A stretch of 64,000 bases of DNA from Methanobacterium paludis (GCF_000214725.1 NC_015574.1:2233001-2297000); one strand, 5' to 3'. Counted from the first letter of the stretch, positions 36,143 to 47,190 are shown. Translations and numbers: made by a program. Notes: generated by a model from the sequence alone, not told the origin.

Positions 36143-36269
36143 ATCATCCCTCTTTAAGGTTATTTGTGATTTTTAATGGTTTAGTTTTTAATTTTATTTA
36201 TTGAGTTAAATTTTTGTGGTGACTCAATTAGTTTAATCAATAAATTTGATCTTTAATCAGATAATCTCT

Positions 36270-36755
36270 TTAATCCTTCCTCTTCTTTATTATAGTTGAA
36301 TCCGAAAGGAACTGGGCTATAAATGCAATTTTATCGTCTGATATTTTAACCGGCTTTTCAAGGAGCTTTGATATATCTGATTCCACCACACCAACATCAT
36401 TTGGGTGTATGGTTCCTGCCTCTCCAAATAGGGCGTATAATGGGCAGAAATCGTGGCAGTTGTAACAGTGAACACATTTTAATTCGTCAATTTCAGGTAT
36501 CTGCCTTTTTACGAGACCTTCCATTAGTTCAACTGGTTCTTCAATGGGTATCATAGAAATTGCATCGGTTGGGCATGCATTGCAGCATCCCCCACATCCT
36601 ATGCACGGTACCTCGGCCACTTTATCCGTTGGAACTATTTTACCTTCAAGGATTTTATTTCGTAACTCCATATCCGTAACACGGTCCGATGCAAAAAGAA
36701 TCCTTTTTATATTGCTGTATGCTCCCTCCAGGAATATTATGATTAAATTTTTCAT
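36270..36755 (-). CDS. ehbL: Energy-converting hydrogenase B ferredoxin subunit
   Basis: A 161-residue protein with two [4Fe-4S] ligand sets, [16 protein letters not shown] and [16 protein letters not shown], comparable to NuoI-type subunits. It links the small subunit to the polyferredoxin or to soluble ferredoxin. Its ATG overlaps the polyferredoxin stop by 4 bp. A 127 bp AT-rich gap before ehbM could hold an internal promoter. Confidence 0.9.
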   Translation of the reverse strand: MKNLIIIFLEGAYSNIKRILFASDRVTDMELRNKILEGKIVPTDKVAEVPCIGCGGCCNACPTDAISMIPIEEPVELMEGLVKRQIPEIDELKCVHCYNCHDFCPLYALFGEAGTIHPNDVGVVESDISKLLEKPVKISDDKIAFIAQFLSDSTIIKKRKD

Positions 36756-38113
36756 TGTGATACCTCAAACTCCCTTTCAAATAGTATAGCCCTTGCAGGA
36801 CATGCATTGGAACATGCACCGCAGTAGGTGCATTTAGAATCATCTACGACTATTTTACCATCTTCTGTCTCTTTTATGGCATTTTCTGGGCATATTTTAG
36901 TACAGAGCTTGCAGTTCATGCACAGCTTGTCCTCAACCAGTGTGAAACCGTCTTTTATGGACTTTTTGTACATTGTGGTTTTTGGAATAGCATCTGCCGG
37001 GCAATGAATGGCACATTTCTCACAGAGTATACATTTTTCCGTATCAACCTCAATTGAACCTTTTTTAAGAGTTATGGCATCTTTTGGACACACTTCCGCA
37101 CACACACCACAGGATATGCAGTCTTCTGATACTTCACCAGTCCATGCGACGTTCTGGAAGCTTCTGGCCTCATTGACATCACAAGCTTTAACACATCTGC
37201 CACATGATACACAGAAACCTTTTATTTTACGTTCTGGCTCATCTGCAAGTCTGATTGTTCCTACAGGACATACATCAAGGCAGTCCATTGTGCTGCATTC
37301 CTCGCAGAGGGTTGGGTCGTAGCGCAGTTTTCCATCAACCATTTTTAAAGCACCATGAGTGCATGCCTCAGCACATAAGCCACAGTTCAGACAGGAAACA
37401 ATTTTACCTTCTATCTCTTCATCTGGTTCCGGCTTCCTGATTTTAACTTCAAAGTCATCGATGTAGATCGCCTTGTTAGGGCATTCTTTTACACATTTAA
37501 GGCATAATGTGCATTTTTCAGGGTCTATGGTCGTGTCTGTTATCGCACCTGCAGGACAGACATCCTCACACACACCACACTGTGTACATTTACCTTCAAG
37601 GTTAACATCAACCATTATGGCATCTGTTGGGCAGTAGTACTGGCACCTTCCACAGAGAGTACATTTTTCAGGGTCTGTGACCACGTTTGTCCTTTGAGCT
37701 TTCTCTTCTTCCTTGTGGACCTTAACTGTTGGTTGAACTGTTAAGTTTAGGGATTCAAGGAACTTGAGCTGTCTGTCCTCTATGACATCATAAGCATCGA
37801 TCCTTGCTTTAATTGGACAGGCGTCCACGCATATTCCGCATCTTGCACATATTCCCTTTACAACTCCGTCCTCTATGTGTATACTGTTTACGGGACAGGT
37901 CATTTCGCAGACTCCACATGCATTGCACCTTGCCCTGTCAACCACGTATCCACCATATCTGTTCTTGAATATGGCTCTGTTCGGACAGGCTTCTGCGCAT
38001 GCTCCACATGTGATGCAGCTGAATGCTTTGCCTTCTATGAGTCTTATTGCGCCTGTTGGACATTCTTTAATGCATTCTCCAAGGCCTTCACATTTTTTAG
38101 TTGATAAGAACAT
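36752..38113 (-). CDS. ehbK: Energy-converting hydrogenase B polyferredoxin
   Basis: A polyferredoxin of about 453 residues with some 13-14 ferredoxin-type cysteine motifs, mostly CX2CX2CX3CP (for example [14 protein letters not shown] and [14 protein letters not shown]). The first ([12 protein letters not shown]) and the ninth ([15 protein letters not shown]) are irregular. It presumably stores and delivers electrons to the hydrogenase. ATG 38113 follows AGAAGGATC. An ATG at 38134 has no ribosome site. The 233 bp gap before it separates the ion-translocating genes from the iron-sulfur half of the operon. Confidence 0.93.
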   Translation of the reverse strand: MFLSTKKCEGLGECIKECPTGAIRLIEGKAFSCITCGACAEACPNRAIFKNRYGGYVVDRARCNACGVCEMTCPVNSIHIEDGVVKGICARCGICVDACPIKARIDAYDVIEDRQLKFLESLNLTVQPTVKVHKEEEKAQRTNVVTDPEKCTLCGRCQYYCPTDAIMVDVNLEGKCTQCGVCEDVCPAGAITDTTIDPEKCTLCLKCVKECPNKAIYIDDFEVKIRKPEPDEEIEGKIVSCLNCGLCAEACTHGALKMVDGKLRYDPTLCEECSTMDCLDVCPVGTIRLADEPERKIKGFCVSCGRCVKACDVNEARSFQNVAWTGEVSEDCISCGVCAEVCPKDAITLKKGSIEVDTEKCILCEKCAIHCPADAIPKTTMYKKSIKDGFTLVEDKLCMNCKLCTKICPENAIKETEDGKIVVDDSKCTYCGACSNACPARAILFEREFEVSQ

Positions 38114-38346
38114 GATCCTTCTACTCCATTTCATTTAGATGATGGTATGAGACTTCAAATTAGATTTAAAATCCTATTTTTTTTAATTTCCTTGAGATCT
38201 TATCCCAATTTCGTTCTCGAATTATTATTTTTAAGTTTATTTCCTTCCTATTATTATTTGTTCAAAAATTTTTTAGAAAAATTTATAAATTATAATTTTT
38301 TTTAATCTTTCCCAATTTCAATTTATTACAACTTTTTTTGCCCCTA

Positions 38347-38592
38347 TTACCTTCCAAAGGTTAATTTTCCTACTATTATCCCTGCAAGTGCTGCAAGGAG
38401 ACCGTTCGCCAATTTGGAGTCAGTGTAATATGGGAAAGGACCTAGTTGGTATGCCATAAGTAATGCTACTATGATCAACACCACGAATACTGACGCTCCA
38501 AATTTGAGCTTGCTGTCTGGGTTTTGCTTAATCCTTGTACCTAATATGAATCCAATTATGAATCCAAGAACTAATGGGCCTATGTAAACCAT
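38347..38592 (-). CDS. ehbJ: Energy-converting hydrogenase B subunit J
   Basis: An 81-residue membrane protein with three hydrophobic helices ([32 protein letters not shown], and a Gly/Ala-rich last helix). It is in the ehbJ position, 12 bp after ehbI. It has no known catalytic residues and is a small structural subunit of the membrane arm. Confidence 0.8.
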   Translation of the reverse strand: MVYIGPLVLGFIIGFILGTRIKQNPDSKLKFGASVFVVLIIVALLMAYQLGPFPYYTDSKLANGLLAALAGIIVGKLTFGR

Positions 38593-38604
38593 TTTTAACT
38601 CTCC

Positions 38605-39087
38605 TTAGATCTCCTTAGTGTCTATGTAATCTTCGCTGGTTCCTTTGGCTCCGAGAAATGCTATTACTACCGCTGATAAACCCACCATCACCTTAAGGCC
38701 AACAACGAAGTTGAGGTATGGTATTATACCCGCATGAAGTGCGTCAGGGTAATTGAAAAGTGTACTTATTGCTGGTGGCACTATGTGGTAGATGTCAGTT
38801 CCTAGGTTGTAGAGGAAGAAACCCGATGCAAAAAGTCCAGCAAGTCCGAGAAACACATATCCCAATGCCCCTGCACTTTCAAGACCTGCCATGAAGTTGT
38901 GTGAAAGTTTGAATGGGCTTTCATCTAATCCGTATACAACAAGACAGAAAATTAATCCTGCGGCTATCATTGCCCCACCCTGAAAACCTCCACCGGGTGT
39001 TATGTGTCCTCCAAGGATTGTCAGTGCTCCGTAACACATCATTATGATTGAAGCTGGAAATACGAATATTTTAAGTATTGTACTCAT
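38605..39087 (-). CDS. ehbI: Energy-converting hydrogenase B subunit I (MnhB-like)
   Basis: A 160-residue subunit with the MnhB/MrpB domain: [22 protein letters not shown] is the signature, and four membrane helices are visible. Related subunits in Mrp antiporters and Mbh hydrogenase take part in Na+/H+ exchange. Its start is next to the ehbH stop. Confidence 0.92.
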   Translation of the reverse strand: MSTILKIFVFPASIIMMCYGALTILGGHITPGGGFQGGAMIAAGLIFCLVVYGLDESPFKLSHNFMAGLESAGALGYVFLGLAGLFASGFFLYNLGTDIYHIVPPAISTLFNYPDALHAGIIPYLNFVVGLKVMVGLSAVVIAFLGAKGTSEDYIDTKEI

Positions 39088-39366
39088 TTATTTCCCCCCA
39101 AGTTCTACTTTTCCCCTTCCAAATACCAGAAGAGTTACCACAACGGCTGTAACAAGTATAAGAGCTTCCCCAAGAGTGTCATAACCCCTCCAGTCAAACA
39201 CGATGTTGGTAACCATGTTTGGAGCTATCTGCGGCCCTATCCAGTTGTAGATATAGCTTATACCAGGATAGATCATGTTGCTAAAGTCGTATGTTGACTC
39301 TAATAACGCAACAGCAAACGCAACCATTGAAAGTCCTGCGATCAAGTTTCTGAGCCCTTCAGACAT
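39088..39366 (-). CDS. ehbH: Energy-converting hydrogenase B subunit H
   Basis: A 92-residue protein with two membrane helices. [19 protein letters not shown] is the signature of MbhE-like/MrpB N-terminal segments, where the charged RGYDTLGE sits at a helix end. Its start overlaps the ehbG stop by 8 bp. Confidence 0.88.
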   Translation of the reverse strand: MSEGLRNLIAGLSMVAFAVALLESTYDFSNMIYPGISYIYNWIGPQIAPNMVTNIVFDWRGYDTLGEALILVTAVVVTLLVFGRGKVELGGK

Positions 39367-39697
39367 TTAAATTCCCCCAGTAAAACAGTACTGTTACAAT
39401 TCCAAGTGCCAGTATCACATAGAAAGTCATGCTAGCAAGTGAGTCGTTTTGCTCCCTTTTCAGCTTTGGCATGATTGGCATCACAATTATGGCCATGAAT
39501 ATCAGCGCCAGAACCACAAATATCATCAGAACCCTGCTTACAAACCTTAACATGACCGCTGCGATTAGAAGGGTTGAGATAAGGGTTATCTCAGCTGTAA
39601 GTATCGATGAAGTGAATATGTTACTTATGGGTTCTTCTTTTTGAGCTTCTCCCTGAATTTCTTTTATTCTTCTTCTTATCAAGTCATATATGTTCAT
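39359..39697 (-). CDS. ehbG: Energy-converting hydrogenase B subunit G
   Basis: A 112-residue membrane protein with a charged, cytoplasmic-looking N-terminus ([16 protein letters not shown]) and three helices. It is assigned by position between ehbF and ehbH. Its sequence alone suggests only a small membrane subunit. Confidence 0.82.
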   Translation of the reverse strand: MNIYDLIRRRIKEIQGEAQKEEPISNIFTSSILTAEITLISTLLIAAVMLRFVSRVLMIFVVLALIFMAIIVMPIMPKLKREQNDSLASMTFYVILALGIVTVLFYWGNLNV

Positions 39698-39714
39698 AAA
39701 ATCACCCTTATCAT

Positions 39715-41208
39715 TTAGACAATACTAGCTGCCAGAGGCTGCAGATAACCTGTTGCTAATTGTGGGAAAAGACCGAATGTTATACAGATCACCAGAAACG
39801 CAACCATTGCTATTATAGTTATTTTTGGTATTCTTTCTTCCATTATCTCAAGATTTTTTGGTTTAGCCCTGAGATAAATTGCATAAAATGCTTTCATAAA
39901 TGTCATGAATGTCACGATACTCAACAGTATCATTATAACACCGAGTTCAGGCAAACCAGCCTGTACCGCTGCTTGACATAGCATAAGTTTACTCTGGAAA
40001 GCATTTAATGGAGGAACGCCTGCCATTGCAAATCCTGCAAGCAGCACAAGAAATGCTGATTTTGGTGATTCTACCATCATACCACCAAGTTTGCGAATGT
40101 CGCTCTGCCTGGTTTTGTAAAGGATGGTTCCAAATCCTATGAAAAGGAATGCTGTGATAACAACTTCATTCACGGCCTGGAAGAGTCCCGCTGTAATTCC
40201 TGCGGCTGTTCCAAGGCCCAAACCTATTCCTATGTATCCAAGCTCGCCCACTGCAAGGTATCCGATGATCCTCTTGAAATCTGTCTGTGTCAATGCCATT
40301 GTAATTCCCAGAACCATTGCAAGCAGTGATATACCTATTATAAAGACCTTTGTAAAGGGTAGGTACCCAAATATCCTGATTATTATGACACCCAGTGCAA
40401 CGAACATGAACACTGAGAATGCCTGAAGCATTGCAGCACCGTTTGGCAGTGCTTTGCTGTAAACAGCTGATTTTATCGAATGGAACGGTGGAAGTCCTGC
40501 ACCATAAAGCCATCCGAAGACTATAAGTGCACACGCCATGAGAAGAACAGGACTCTGTGGGTTGACAATTCCTGTTTTTATGGCGTAAACTATGTCAGTT
40601 ATGTTAACGTTACCTGTAACCCCAAGTAAGAGAGCTATTCCAACTAGCAGGAGTGGTGAAGCTATACCTCCCAGTATCATGTACTTGAGGGCTGTTTCGT
40701 AGTTGCCCTTGACCCTTGAAACCAACACTATACCAACTTGAGTGAGTGCAGCTATCTCAAAGAAGACGTAAAGGTTGAATATGTCGTCTGTAAGTATTAA
40801 AGCCGTTATTGAAGCTGCCAGCATGAATAATAGATATGCATAAACTCCTGAAGGCCTTTTAACCTCGTAGAGGGATGTGAATATTGCAAATAATGCAACT
40901 ATTCCCATTATGAACACCATGAGTTTCTGTGCACTTCCGAATACGTAGGTTATAGCTGGGTGGAAAAGGTTCAGGGCTGATCCGGTTATGAATGCAGGCA
41001 AACCCGCAGCTATGGTATTGTTTTGTGCAAGTGGAGCATATCCTCCGAAGTATTGAATACCGTAACCCGTTACAATGGGGATTACTGGTAATGCTAGTGC
41101 TACAACTATTGCAATTACCTTTACAGTGCGGTCCCTTTCATGAAGCAGGTTCAAAAAGAGTGCACATGTGATTGGAATTATGACCATTAATGGAATAAGA
41201 AGGTTCAT
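39715..41208 (-). CDS. ehbF: Energy-converting hydrogenase B subunit F (antiporter-like)
   Basis: A 497-residue ion-translocating subunit related to NuoN/NuoM and MrpD, with about 14 helices. [11 protein letters not shown] carries the conserved glutamate, and [24 protein letters not shown] is the classic discontinuous-helix loop with lysines. Its ATG overlaps the stop of a 43-codon frame just upstream, whose last codons contain the GGGGGG ribosome site. Confidence 0.95.
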   Translation of the reverse strand: MNLLIPLMVIIPITCALFLNLLHERDRTVKVIAIVVALALPVIPIVTGYGIQYFGGYAPLAQNNTIAAGLPAFITGSALNLFHPAITYVFGSAQKLMVFIMGIVALFAIFTSLYEVKRPSGVYAYLLFMLAASITALILTDDIFNLYVFFEIAALTQVGIVLVSRVKGNYETALKYMILGGIASPLLLVGIALLLGVTGNVNITDIVYAIKTGIVNPQSPVLLMACALIVFGWLYGAGLPPFHSIKSAVYSKALPNGAAMLQAFSVFMFVALGVIIIRIFGYLPFTKVFIIGISLLAMVLGITMALTQTDFKRIIGYLAVGELGYIGIGLGLGTAAGITAGLFQAVNEVVITAFLFIGFGTILYKTRQSDIRKLGGMMVESPKSAFLVLLAGFAMAGVPPLNAFQSKLMLCQAAVQAGLPELGVIMILLSIVTFMTFMKAFYAIYLRAKPKNLEIMEERIPKITIIAMVAFLVICITFGLFPQLATGYLQPLAASIV

Positions 41209-41336
41209 AAAATCCCCCCTTTGAAGATTTTGGGGATGATCACATCCATAATTAAATTCAAATCATTTAAACATTGCATGATCTGTGTTTGCGTGATGTT
41301 TCCTGTGTTAACTGAAGACATTTCATTACTCTCCAT
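41205..41336 (-). CDS. Possible 43-residue subunit between ehbE and ehbF
   Basis: A 43-codon frame fills the ehbE-ehbF gap exactly. Its ATG (41336) is one base after the ehbE stop and is preceded by GGAGATAATTGAG. Its TGA (41207-41205) overlaps the ehbF ATG as ATGA, the coupling seen between other genes of this operon. It starts [20 protein letters not shown] and ends [16 protein letters not shown], a polar N-terminus followed by a hydrophobic helix. I know of no annotated ehb gene at this position. Chance is possible, because the frame is short. Confidence 0.5.
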   Translation of the reverse strand: MESNEMSSVNTGNITQTQIMQCLNDLNLIMDVIIPKIFKGGIL

Positions 41337-41337
41337 C

Positions 41338-41703
41338 TCAATTATCTCCAAGAAGTTTTGAAGCGCTGATTGATCCGTGTCTTTTGTAAAGCACTATTAT
41401 GATACCGAGCATTACAGCCATTGTACTTGCACCTATAACGATACTGGTAAGCACAAGGGCGAAAGGTAAAGGATAAGATGCATTTTGGGCGAAGTAGTTT
41501 ACCGACATGCCTGGAAGGAATATGTAAACAATTCCACCGACTTTGTAACCCATTGCAATTAAGAAAAGGTTGGCACCATCACCTATGAATGCGAGCCCTA
41601 TGACCTTTTTTATGAGATTGTCAAGGAATACAGCTCCAAATATGCCTATAATTATCAAAGCACTTGCTGTTAAAAGTGATGCGACTTGTGTGTCCATGAT
41701 CAT
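41338..41703 (-). CDS. ehbE: Energy-converting hydrogenase B subunit E (NuoK/MnhC-like)
   Basis: A 121-residue protein of the MnhC/NuoK family with three membrane helices. [22 protein letters not shown] carries the helix-2 signature. The start is ATG 41703, seven bases after AGGAGG. The ehbD stop is immediately before it. Confidence 0.92.
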   Translation of the reverse strand: MIMDTQVASLLTASALIIIGIFGAVFLDNLIKKVIGLAFIGDGANLFLIAMGYKVGGIVYIFLPGMSVNYFAQNASYPLPFALVLTSIVIGASTMAVMLGIIIVLYKRHGSISASKLLGDN

Positions 41704-41967
41704 TTATTTCCCTCCTGACTCCCCAGATTCTTTTGATTCCACAACTCTGCGCGTTTTTTTAACAGCGAGGGCAATAAAAACAGGCACTATGGCCGAACCC
41801 ACAATTGCCTGGGTAAGGGCGACATCAGGAGCCATTAGATACTGATAAAGGAATGCAAGAGAAGCTCCGGGAATCCCTGTCAGTATGGCTGCCTTCAACA
41901 GGTCTTTCTGCATCAAGGCTATGATTGCTCCACCAATTGTTGTTATCATGAGTATGTATTCTATCAT
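41704..41967 (-). CDS. ehbD: Energy-converting hydrogenase B subunit D (DUF4040)
   Basis: An 87-residue membrane subunit. [17 protein letters not shown] and [17 protein letters not shown] form the DUF4040 signature found in Mrp and Mbh antiporter subunits, where the Asp and Glu/Gln in the helices are important. The ATG at 41967 overlaps the ehbC stop by 4 bp. A longer upstream frame is not coding. Confidence 0.92.
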   Translation of the reverse strand: MIEYILMITTIGGAIIALMQKDLLKAAILTGIPGASLAFLYQYLMAPDVALTQAIVGSAIVPVFIALAVKKTRRVVESKESGESGGK

Positions 41968-42236
41968 TTTTCTTCCTCTCCATAGTAGTGGCCGTTGGCT
42001 ATTGCATGCGATGCGAAAGGTGCAAGGATGAAATAGGCTACAGCAAGCAGAGGCTCGTTGAGCACCAGTAATGCAATGATACATGCCACATCAGCTATCC
42101 CCAGAATGTGTATTCTGGCGTATAACACGTTAGGTATGTCATCCTTGAATCTTATGATTCCATAAGCGGTAAGCAGTATGAATGCTGCTGCTATAAGGAG
42201 TAAAATTGATTTTATTATGATCAATATGTCTTCCAT
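41964..42236 (-). CDS. ehbC: Energy-converting hydrogenase B subunit C (MnhG-like)
   Basis: A 90-residue subunit with three membrane helices of the MnhG/MrpG family: [22 protein letters not shown] is the signature loop. It follows ehbB at one-base spacing and overlaps ehbD. Confidence 0.92.
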   Translation of the reverse strand: MEDILIIIKSILLLIAAAFILLTAYGIIRFKDDIPNVLYARIHILGIADVACIIALLVLNEPLLAVAYFILAPFASHAIANGHYYGEEEK

Positions 42237-42237
42237 C

Positions 42238-42498
42238 TCAGTCTCCCCTCAACACTTTTGCAAATGCTATGGTTCCAACTGGGCCTAAAAAAACCAGTGC
42301 AGTGGCAATATCCCTGCAAAACTGCAGTCCATAGATATTGTTTACCAGGATTAAGAGGGTTGCTACAGATATGCTAAGACCCCCTACTCCCACAAGACCC
42401 ATTGCTATGGTTTTTCTGGTTGTGATTCTTATGGTTGCAACTGCAAAAATTGCAAGAGCCGCCATTAAAATGTATTCCGATAACAGTAAAATATTCAT
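42238..42498 (-). CDS. ehbB: Energy-converting hydrogenase B subunit B (MnhF-like)
   Basis: An 86-residue membrane subunit of the MnhF/MrpF family with three helices and [28 protein letters not shown], the conserved C-terminal helix. It overlaps ehbA by 4 bp. Confidence 0.92.
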   Translation of the reverse strand: MNILLLSEYILMAALAIFAVATIRITTRKTIAMGLVGVGGLSISVATLLILVNNIYGLQFCRDIATALVFLGPVGTIAFAKVLRGD

Positions 42499-42806
42499 TC
42501 TAACATCCCTTTTATATATGGTTCAAACGGAATTATGGCCTCTTTCTCACGTGGCGTTATAATTGCCACTTTTAATATCTTGTTTTCAGAGTCTAAGTCA
42601 ACTGAAAGCGTTCCAGGAGTTAACGTGATACTGTTTGCAAGTATAACCTGGGAAATAGGGCGCTCAAGTTCTGTATCGATCTCTATTACAACAGGGTCTA
42701 TTTTCCCATCTACGACTCTGAAAGCTACATCGAAAGAAGATTTCAGGATCTCAATGACGAGTACGACAAAATAAACGATTCCATAGAATATCCGGACTAT
42801 AAACAT
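42495..42806 (-). CDS. ehbA: Energy-converting hydrogenase B subunit A (MnhE-like)
   Basis: A 103-residue subunit of the MnhE/MrpE family: a hydrophobic N-terminal helix ([21 protein letters not shown]) and a soluble domain with [16 protein letters not shown], the family signature. It is the first gene of the operon, has a GGGAG ribosome site, and lies about 60 bp from the predicted TATA box. Confidence 0.93.
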   Translation of the reverse strand: MFIVRIFYGIVYFVVLVIEILKSSFDVAFRVVDGKIDPVVIEIDTELERPISQVILANSITLTPGTLSVDLDSENKILKVAIITPREKEAIIPFEPYIKGMLE

Positions 42807-42864
42807 GATAAACTAACTCCCTTATCTGTGATCCTAATAATGAATAATTAACATGATTATTTAT

Positions 42865-42880
42865 GATAATATAAATCTTT
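42865..42880 (-). promoter_or_regulatory. TATA box of the ehb operon
   Basis: On the minus strand AAAGATTTATATTATC is a TATA element with a purine-rich upstream part. It is about 60 bp before ehbA, giving a leader near 35 nt. The remaining gene-free DNA to 43252 is AT-rich and shows nothing else. Confidence 0.5.
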
Positions 42881-43252
42881 CTATTATATAATTTTGTGCT
42901 GATTAAACCTAGCAAAATTCCCCAAAATCCACCCATATAAATAATATAAAGTGGATTAAAAGGTCATAACAGAGAGAAAAAATCACAACGGAATAATGGA
43001 CTTACAATTAATTACAAAACAATAACAGACATCAAAAAAATAACAGCACAAATACCGATAAAAAAAAACCTACCTTAAAAACCTACCTTATCTTCCTACC
43101 ATTATCGTCATTGTATTGTTTGATAGGATAGGTTAGATTTACCACTCTACAAAAAAATCAATTTAAACTATGAATTATTCTTTGCTTATTCTATTTCGTA
43201 ATCAGCACCGAATCTGAATTGGTAATAAATTGGATATTAAAGTTATTTAAGT

Positions 43253-44257
43253 TTAAATATACGAATAAAAATTCCACGTCATGAACATGCAGCCAGCTTT
43301 ACCATTAAAATCTTTGAAAAGACTCTCAACGGTAGTTTTATCACTTCCAAATGGTTTTGTGATGTAAATCGTTTTATTACCATGCTGCTGCACATCCGTA
43401 ACATTGTAACTTGTCATGTTAACAGGCTCAGATTGATTTATAACGGTAAGCTGATGGTAAGCTGTGTTGGTGCCTCCCAACTCAATTGCAACCCATGTAA
43501 GAAGGATAATACCAACAATAACAGCGGGTTTTATTAAATTCTTTAAATAAAATGGATTTTTTGCAAAGTAAACGCATAGTAAGATTCCTATTCCGATTAA
43601 TAATGGTTGTGAAAACATACCCCCATCTATCATCCCTATGATAGCTACAGTGATTGCAAATGATGTAATAAGCTTGTAGGTATCTTTCATGCCTTTCATA
43701 GCAAGTAAACCTGCAATGTATACTAATGGTAACGCTATCACTATAATGAAAGCAAAGGGTGAAGTATACTGAATAAGAGATATTCCTGTATTAATGTTGT
43801 GTGGAGCTATTTTACCGAATAAACTTACCATATAACCTATCACAGACTTGAAAACATGGCTATGCATTATACTTGTAGTGCTTGGTCTAGGATTCATTGA
43901 AATAAATATTGTAAATATAGAAACTCCAAATTTAAGTCGTATCCATACTTCAGTAAGTAAACCAACCACACATGTAGAAAATATAGTTAGTATAGAAATT
44001 AACAAATATCTCTTACCATCAGCCCATTTTTCAGAGAAAAACCTACAGTTTAACCATTCATTTGAAGTGGAAAAAGAGCTCAAAAGAAGAAGACTTCCCA
44101 TCATAACCAACAGTATCACTGCTTTACCCTCAGAAGAACCTTCAAGCACGGGCCAAAGAACTGTTGTCACTGCTTTACTCATAAAATTAGTTTTAAGGAG
44201 CACACCTCCCAAAAGTATTAGTAAAATCCCTGCTAAACGCAGACGATTAATGCGCAA
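43253..44257 (-). CDS. Polytopic membrane protein, unknown
   Basis: A protein of about 334 residues with nine or so membrane helices and a C-terminal outside segment of about 70 residues (NQSEPVNMTSYNVTDV). I do not recognise a family. The TTG at 44257 follows GGTGATAAA, while an ATG at 44281 has no clear ribosome site. It lies 60 bp after the exported-protein gene on the same strand, and the two probably act together at the cell surface. Confidence 0.6.
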   Translation of the reverse strand: MRINRLRLAGILLILLGGVLLKTNFMSKAVTTVLWPVLEGSSEGKAVILLVMMGSLLLLSSFSTSNEWLNCRFFSEKWADGKRYLLISILTIFSTCVVGLLTEVWIRLKFGVSIFTIFISMNPRPSTTSIMHSHVFKSVIGYMVSLFGKIAPHNINTGISLIQYTSPFAFIIVIALPLVYIAGLLAMKGMKDTYKLITSFAITVAIIGMIDGGMFSQPLLIGIGILLCVYFAKNPFYLKNLIKPAVIVGIILLTWVAIELGGTNTAYHQLTVINQSEPVNMTSYNVTDVQQHGNKTIYITKPFGSDKTTVESLFKDFNGKAGCMFMTWNFYSYI

Positions 44258-44317
44258 ATTTATCACCCTATTAAAATACATTTTAAAACTACTTCCATTC
44301 CATTTGTAACTTGTCGT

Positions 44318-45091
44318 TTAGTAAGTATTTGAGTTGTTTAAGTAGAGTCCTGTGTAATATCGGTTGGTGCTTGTGTTGACTTGCACATAATTCTGATTTA
44401 ATAAGCCGTGGTTATAATCATATTGCAATTCTGAAGCATGCCATAACTCATAATTTCTGTATGGATCGTTTAAGTAGGGCGAGAACATTCCCAAAAATGT
44501 GTATAAATAAGCTGGAATTATTCCGTATGTTTTTGTTAATATTTGGAAATAAACAGGAAATCCTTCTCCAGGGGTTATTATAGGATTTCCTTCCCTTACG
44601 GTCCCTTTAAAAACCATTGGAATTGGACCCTGTTGACCATGTTCTTGAGCGAGTGTATTGACATGATTCATCATCTCATCATAAGTATCGTAGACAGTTC
44701 CATCGGACATATATTTATATCTACCATCTGGAACACCGAATAAGGCCAATTTAAGTGAATCTAAAAAGTTAACCTGACCCAAATTTATTGAACCTGCACC
44801 CTGGGTGTCAATGAAGGCCACTTCTATTATATACACATCCCCTTCTTGATAACTACGATAATTGGAGCCCCCATACATTTGCAATACCAGTGCAGTTTTA
44901 GATCCTTTATCCTCTGCCTGTTGAGCAAGGAGTTGAGAATGAAGATGACCTGGATACATATCCGGGTTTGCCAGTTTAACAAATGCAAGTCTTCCTAAAG
45001 GTTCTATAGGGCCACTAGAAACTGTGACATAGGAATAGCCAACGAACAAAGCTAAAATAGCAAGTGCAATCAATAACCATCTTCTTCTCAT
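44318..45091 (-). CDS. Exported protein with N-terminal membrane anchor, unknown
   Basis: A protein of about 257 residues. [24 protein letters not shown] is a signal anchor. The rest is outside, with aromatic and Asn/Gln-rich sequence ([23 protein letters not shown]) and many possible N-glycosylation sites. No known domain was recognised. ATG 45091 is the likely start; an in-frame TTG at 45112 would extend it. It precedes the polytopic membrane protein gene and shares its strand. Confidence 0.6.
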   Translation of the reverse strand: MRRRWLLIALAILALFVGYSYVTVSSGPIEPLGRLAFVKLANPDMYPGHLHSQLLAQQAEDKGSKTALVLQMYGGSNYRSYQEGDVYIIEVAFIDTQGAGSINLGQVNFLDSLKLALFGVPDGRYKYMSDGTVYDTYDEMMNHVNTLAQEHGQQGPIPMVFKGTVREGNPIITPGEGFPVYFQILTKTYGIIPAYLYTFLGMFSPYLNDPYRNYELWHASELQYDYNHGLLNQNYVQVNTSTNRYYTGLYLNNSNTY

Positions 45092-45438
45092 AATCTTTCC
45101 ACTATCCTTCAACTTCTAATTCATTCAACTTCTAATCAAACTACTGTTTCTTATTCTGTTAAATGCTTTTAACGATGCTTTTATAGATTTATCTTTAAAA
45201 TATCCATATTTATTAACGTATTTTTTAAAAATAATCTCATATAATTTCTTAGGTCTAGTTTTGTGAATTATATCTAAGTATTTATTCTCGAGTTATACCT
45301 CATTTAACCCATTTGAATAAAAAAGAGGATAGTCAGTTAAACTATATAAACTTACTTAAACTTACTTACATTTTTATCAAGTAAAAATGAAAATGGATTA
45401 AAGCAAAAATTAGAGGTTATACTTTAATATAAACAATG
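45092..45438. other. AT-rich gene-free stretch
   Basis: About 350 bp. It must contain the promoter of the exported-protein gene and the 3' end region of the DUF457 gene. I found only AT-rich sequence and short direct repeats (AAACTTACTTA twice at about 45348-45370). Confidence 0.4.
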
Positions 45439-46131
45439 TTAAAGAAAAAACGACCCAATCCCTACTTTATAAACAAAAACCGCCACCAACATCGAAACAA
45501 CCCACATCCCGAACAAAAACATACCCCAACTTTTCCTGTACTTCTTTGAGGAGAATGGGTTTAAAAGTTCCACGCCGCTTGGAGTGAAAATATCCAACAT
45601 TATATGACTTAAACAACCTAAAAATAATGCTCCAACAACATAATAAGGATTTAAAACCAGTGAAGGAGTTAAAATTATTCCCACAATAACGAGGGAAGTG
45701 TATAAAGGCACTAGTTTTTTGTTTAAAATGATAAACCCCAAAATAAGGGATATTACTATTAAAGAAATCTTTAAACCAATTTTAAAATCTTGAAGAATGA
45801 TATGGGATCCGAGTACGAAGATCGAAAGAAAACATGTTATAATAGTTATTCCCATAAATGAGTGCATAAATCCCCTATGTTTGGATATATAAAATATCAA
45901 TGCCAATGCAACTAATATTATGCCTATTAAAAAGGGTAATTTCAATATATAAAGTGTTAATGTTATTACAAGTCCAATTAATACCATTATGGTCAGATTT
46001 TTCCTGTTCACGTCATGGTCCATGTCTATAATAGAGGCACCTAAAACTGCAAGGGAAAGGTAGAAAACATCTGGAAAAAATGGAAACGCCATTATCATTG
46101 AAAATAAAACGTGTTTTTTGTAAGAAGGCAT
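45439..46131 (-). CDS. YdjM/DUF457-family membrane-bound metal-dependent hydrolase
   Basis: A 230-residue protein of the family of LexA-binding, membrane-bound hydrolases. SIIDMDHDVNRKN, KHRGFMHSF and GCLSHIMLDIFTPSGVELLNPF contain the characteristic Asp and His residues, which may bind a metal. About seven membrane helices surround them. No physiological substrate is known. Confidence 0.85.
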   Translation of the reverse strand: MPSYKKHVLFSMIMAFPFFPDVFYLSLAVLGASIIDMDHDVNRKNLTIMVLIGLVITLTLYILKLPFLIGIILVALALIFYISKHRGFMHSFMGITIITCFLSIFVLGSHIILQDFKIGLKISLIVISLILGFIILNKKLVPLYTSLVIVGIILTPSLVLNPYYVVGALFLGCLSHIMLDIFTPSGVELLNPFSSKKYRKSWGMFLFGMWVVSMLVAVFVYKVGIGSFFL

Positions 46132-46334
46132 TTTATCATGTTCACTTTGTATTATAAAATAAAAAAGAGTTTCTATTTAGAGTTATCCCATGATCTACTT
46201 AGTACTTTTGATCTATTCCTAAAAATAATAAGAGGATTATATTAAATTGTAATATATTAAATTGTTAAAATTATTAGCAATATATTTTGAATCTACTCTC
46301 TTGGGTAATATATTGAATTTACTCACTTTTGAAT

Positions 46335-47075
46335 TTACTCACTTGAGATAATATCAAAGTACCTGAGATACGACAGCATCTGAAGATATGACTTTTCAGG
46401 ACTTCCCTTCTTCACTTCACAGTTTTCAGAAACCACTTCACATGTTACAGAAGGTATGCCCTGCATGTTGCATTCATCTTCAAGTGCGCCGCTGTAAAGA
46501 GTCGCCGCATGGTCGAAACTGAGTAACTTGGATGACATAGCATCAGTTATGTATTTAGCTATCGTTAAACTTTCAGAACACGGCTCTTTGGAACAGAAAA
46601 CACTTTCAACGCCAGGGTTGCTCCTTGGTTTGGTTGCATGAAAATCTGCCACAGAATCTACTTTAAAGGTTTTGGTGGCTTTCAGTATATTATTTGAAAT
46701 TGAACCTCCCTTTGAAGCTGTTCTGTTCATATCAATACCTTTAAATTTCCTGGAATTTTTCATTGTGGCATGGGGCACTGCAAATGGAATTATATAAACC
46801 GTTCCATTCACATGCAGGTCCCCGATCTCATCTACAAGCCTCAAGGCTGCTATCTGGGGAGGAAATTCATTGCCATGAATCCCGGCTGTTAACATGACTT
46901 TAGGTGATTCACTTATTCCATCACTTATTTTAAGTACAGGCGTTCCATATTTTGCTGCACGGATCAATCTAGATGATACAGGACCTTCATGGATGTGATC
47001 CATGATCGTTTCATTCTCATCTATACGACCCCCAGATTCATGGGACAGTAACATTATTTTGCCTTTAAAAGCCAT
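46335..47075 (-). CDS. Succinylglutamate desuccinylase/aspartoacylase family protein
   Basis: A 246-residue zinc carboxypeptidase-like enzyme. LTAGIHGNEFPPQIAALRLV holds the zinc-binding HXXE motif, and GIDMNRTAS and VADFHATK the downstream metal and substrate residues. GIPSVTCEV precedes the probable catalytic glutamate region. The substrate is unknown; family members cleave N-acyl amino acids. ATG 47075 follows GGTGAA. Confidence 0.85.
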   Translation of the reverse strand: MAFKGKIMLLSHESGGRIDENETIMDHIHEGPVSSRLIRAAKYGTPVLKISDGISESPKVMLTAGIHGNEFPPQIAALRLVDEIGDLHVNGTVYIIPFAVPHATMKNSRKFKGIDMNRTASKGGSISNNILKATKTFKVDSVADFHATKPRSNPGVESVFCSKEPCSESLTIAKYITDAMSSKLLSFDHAATLYSGALEDECNMQGIPSVTCEVVSENCEVKKGSPEKSYLQMLSYLRYFDIISSE

Positions 47076-47190
47076 GAAATTCACCAAGTTTAAATTAGAA
47101 AATATATCAAATAAAATATATCATTGAATTGGTATCATTGAACTACGATATCATCAAGTTGTAGTTCAGGTTACATACTCAACAATAATT

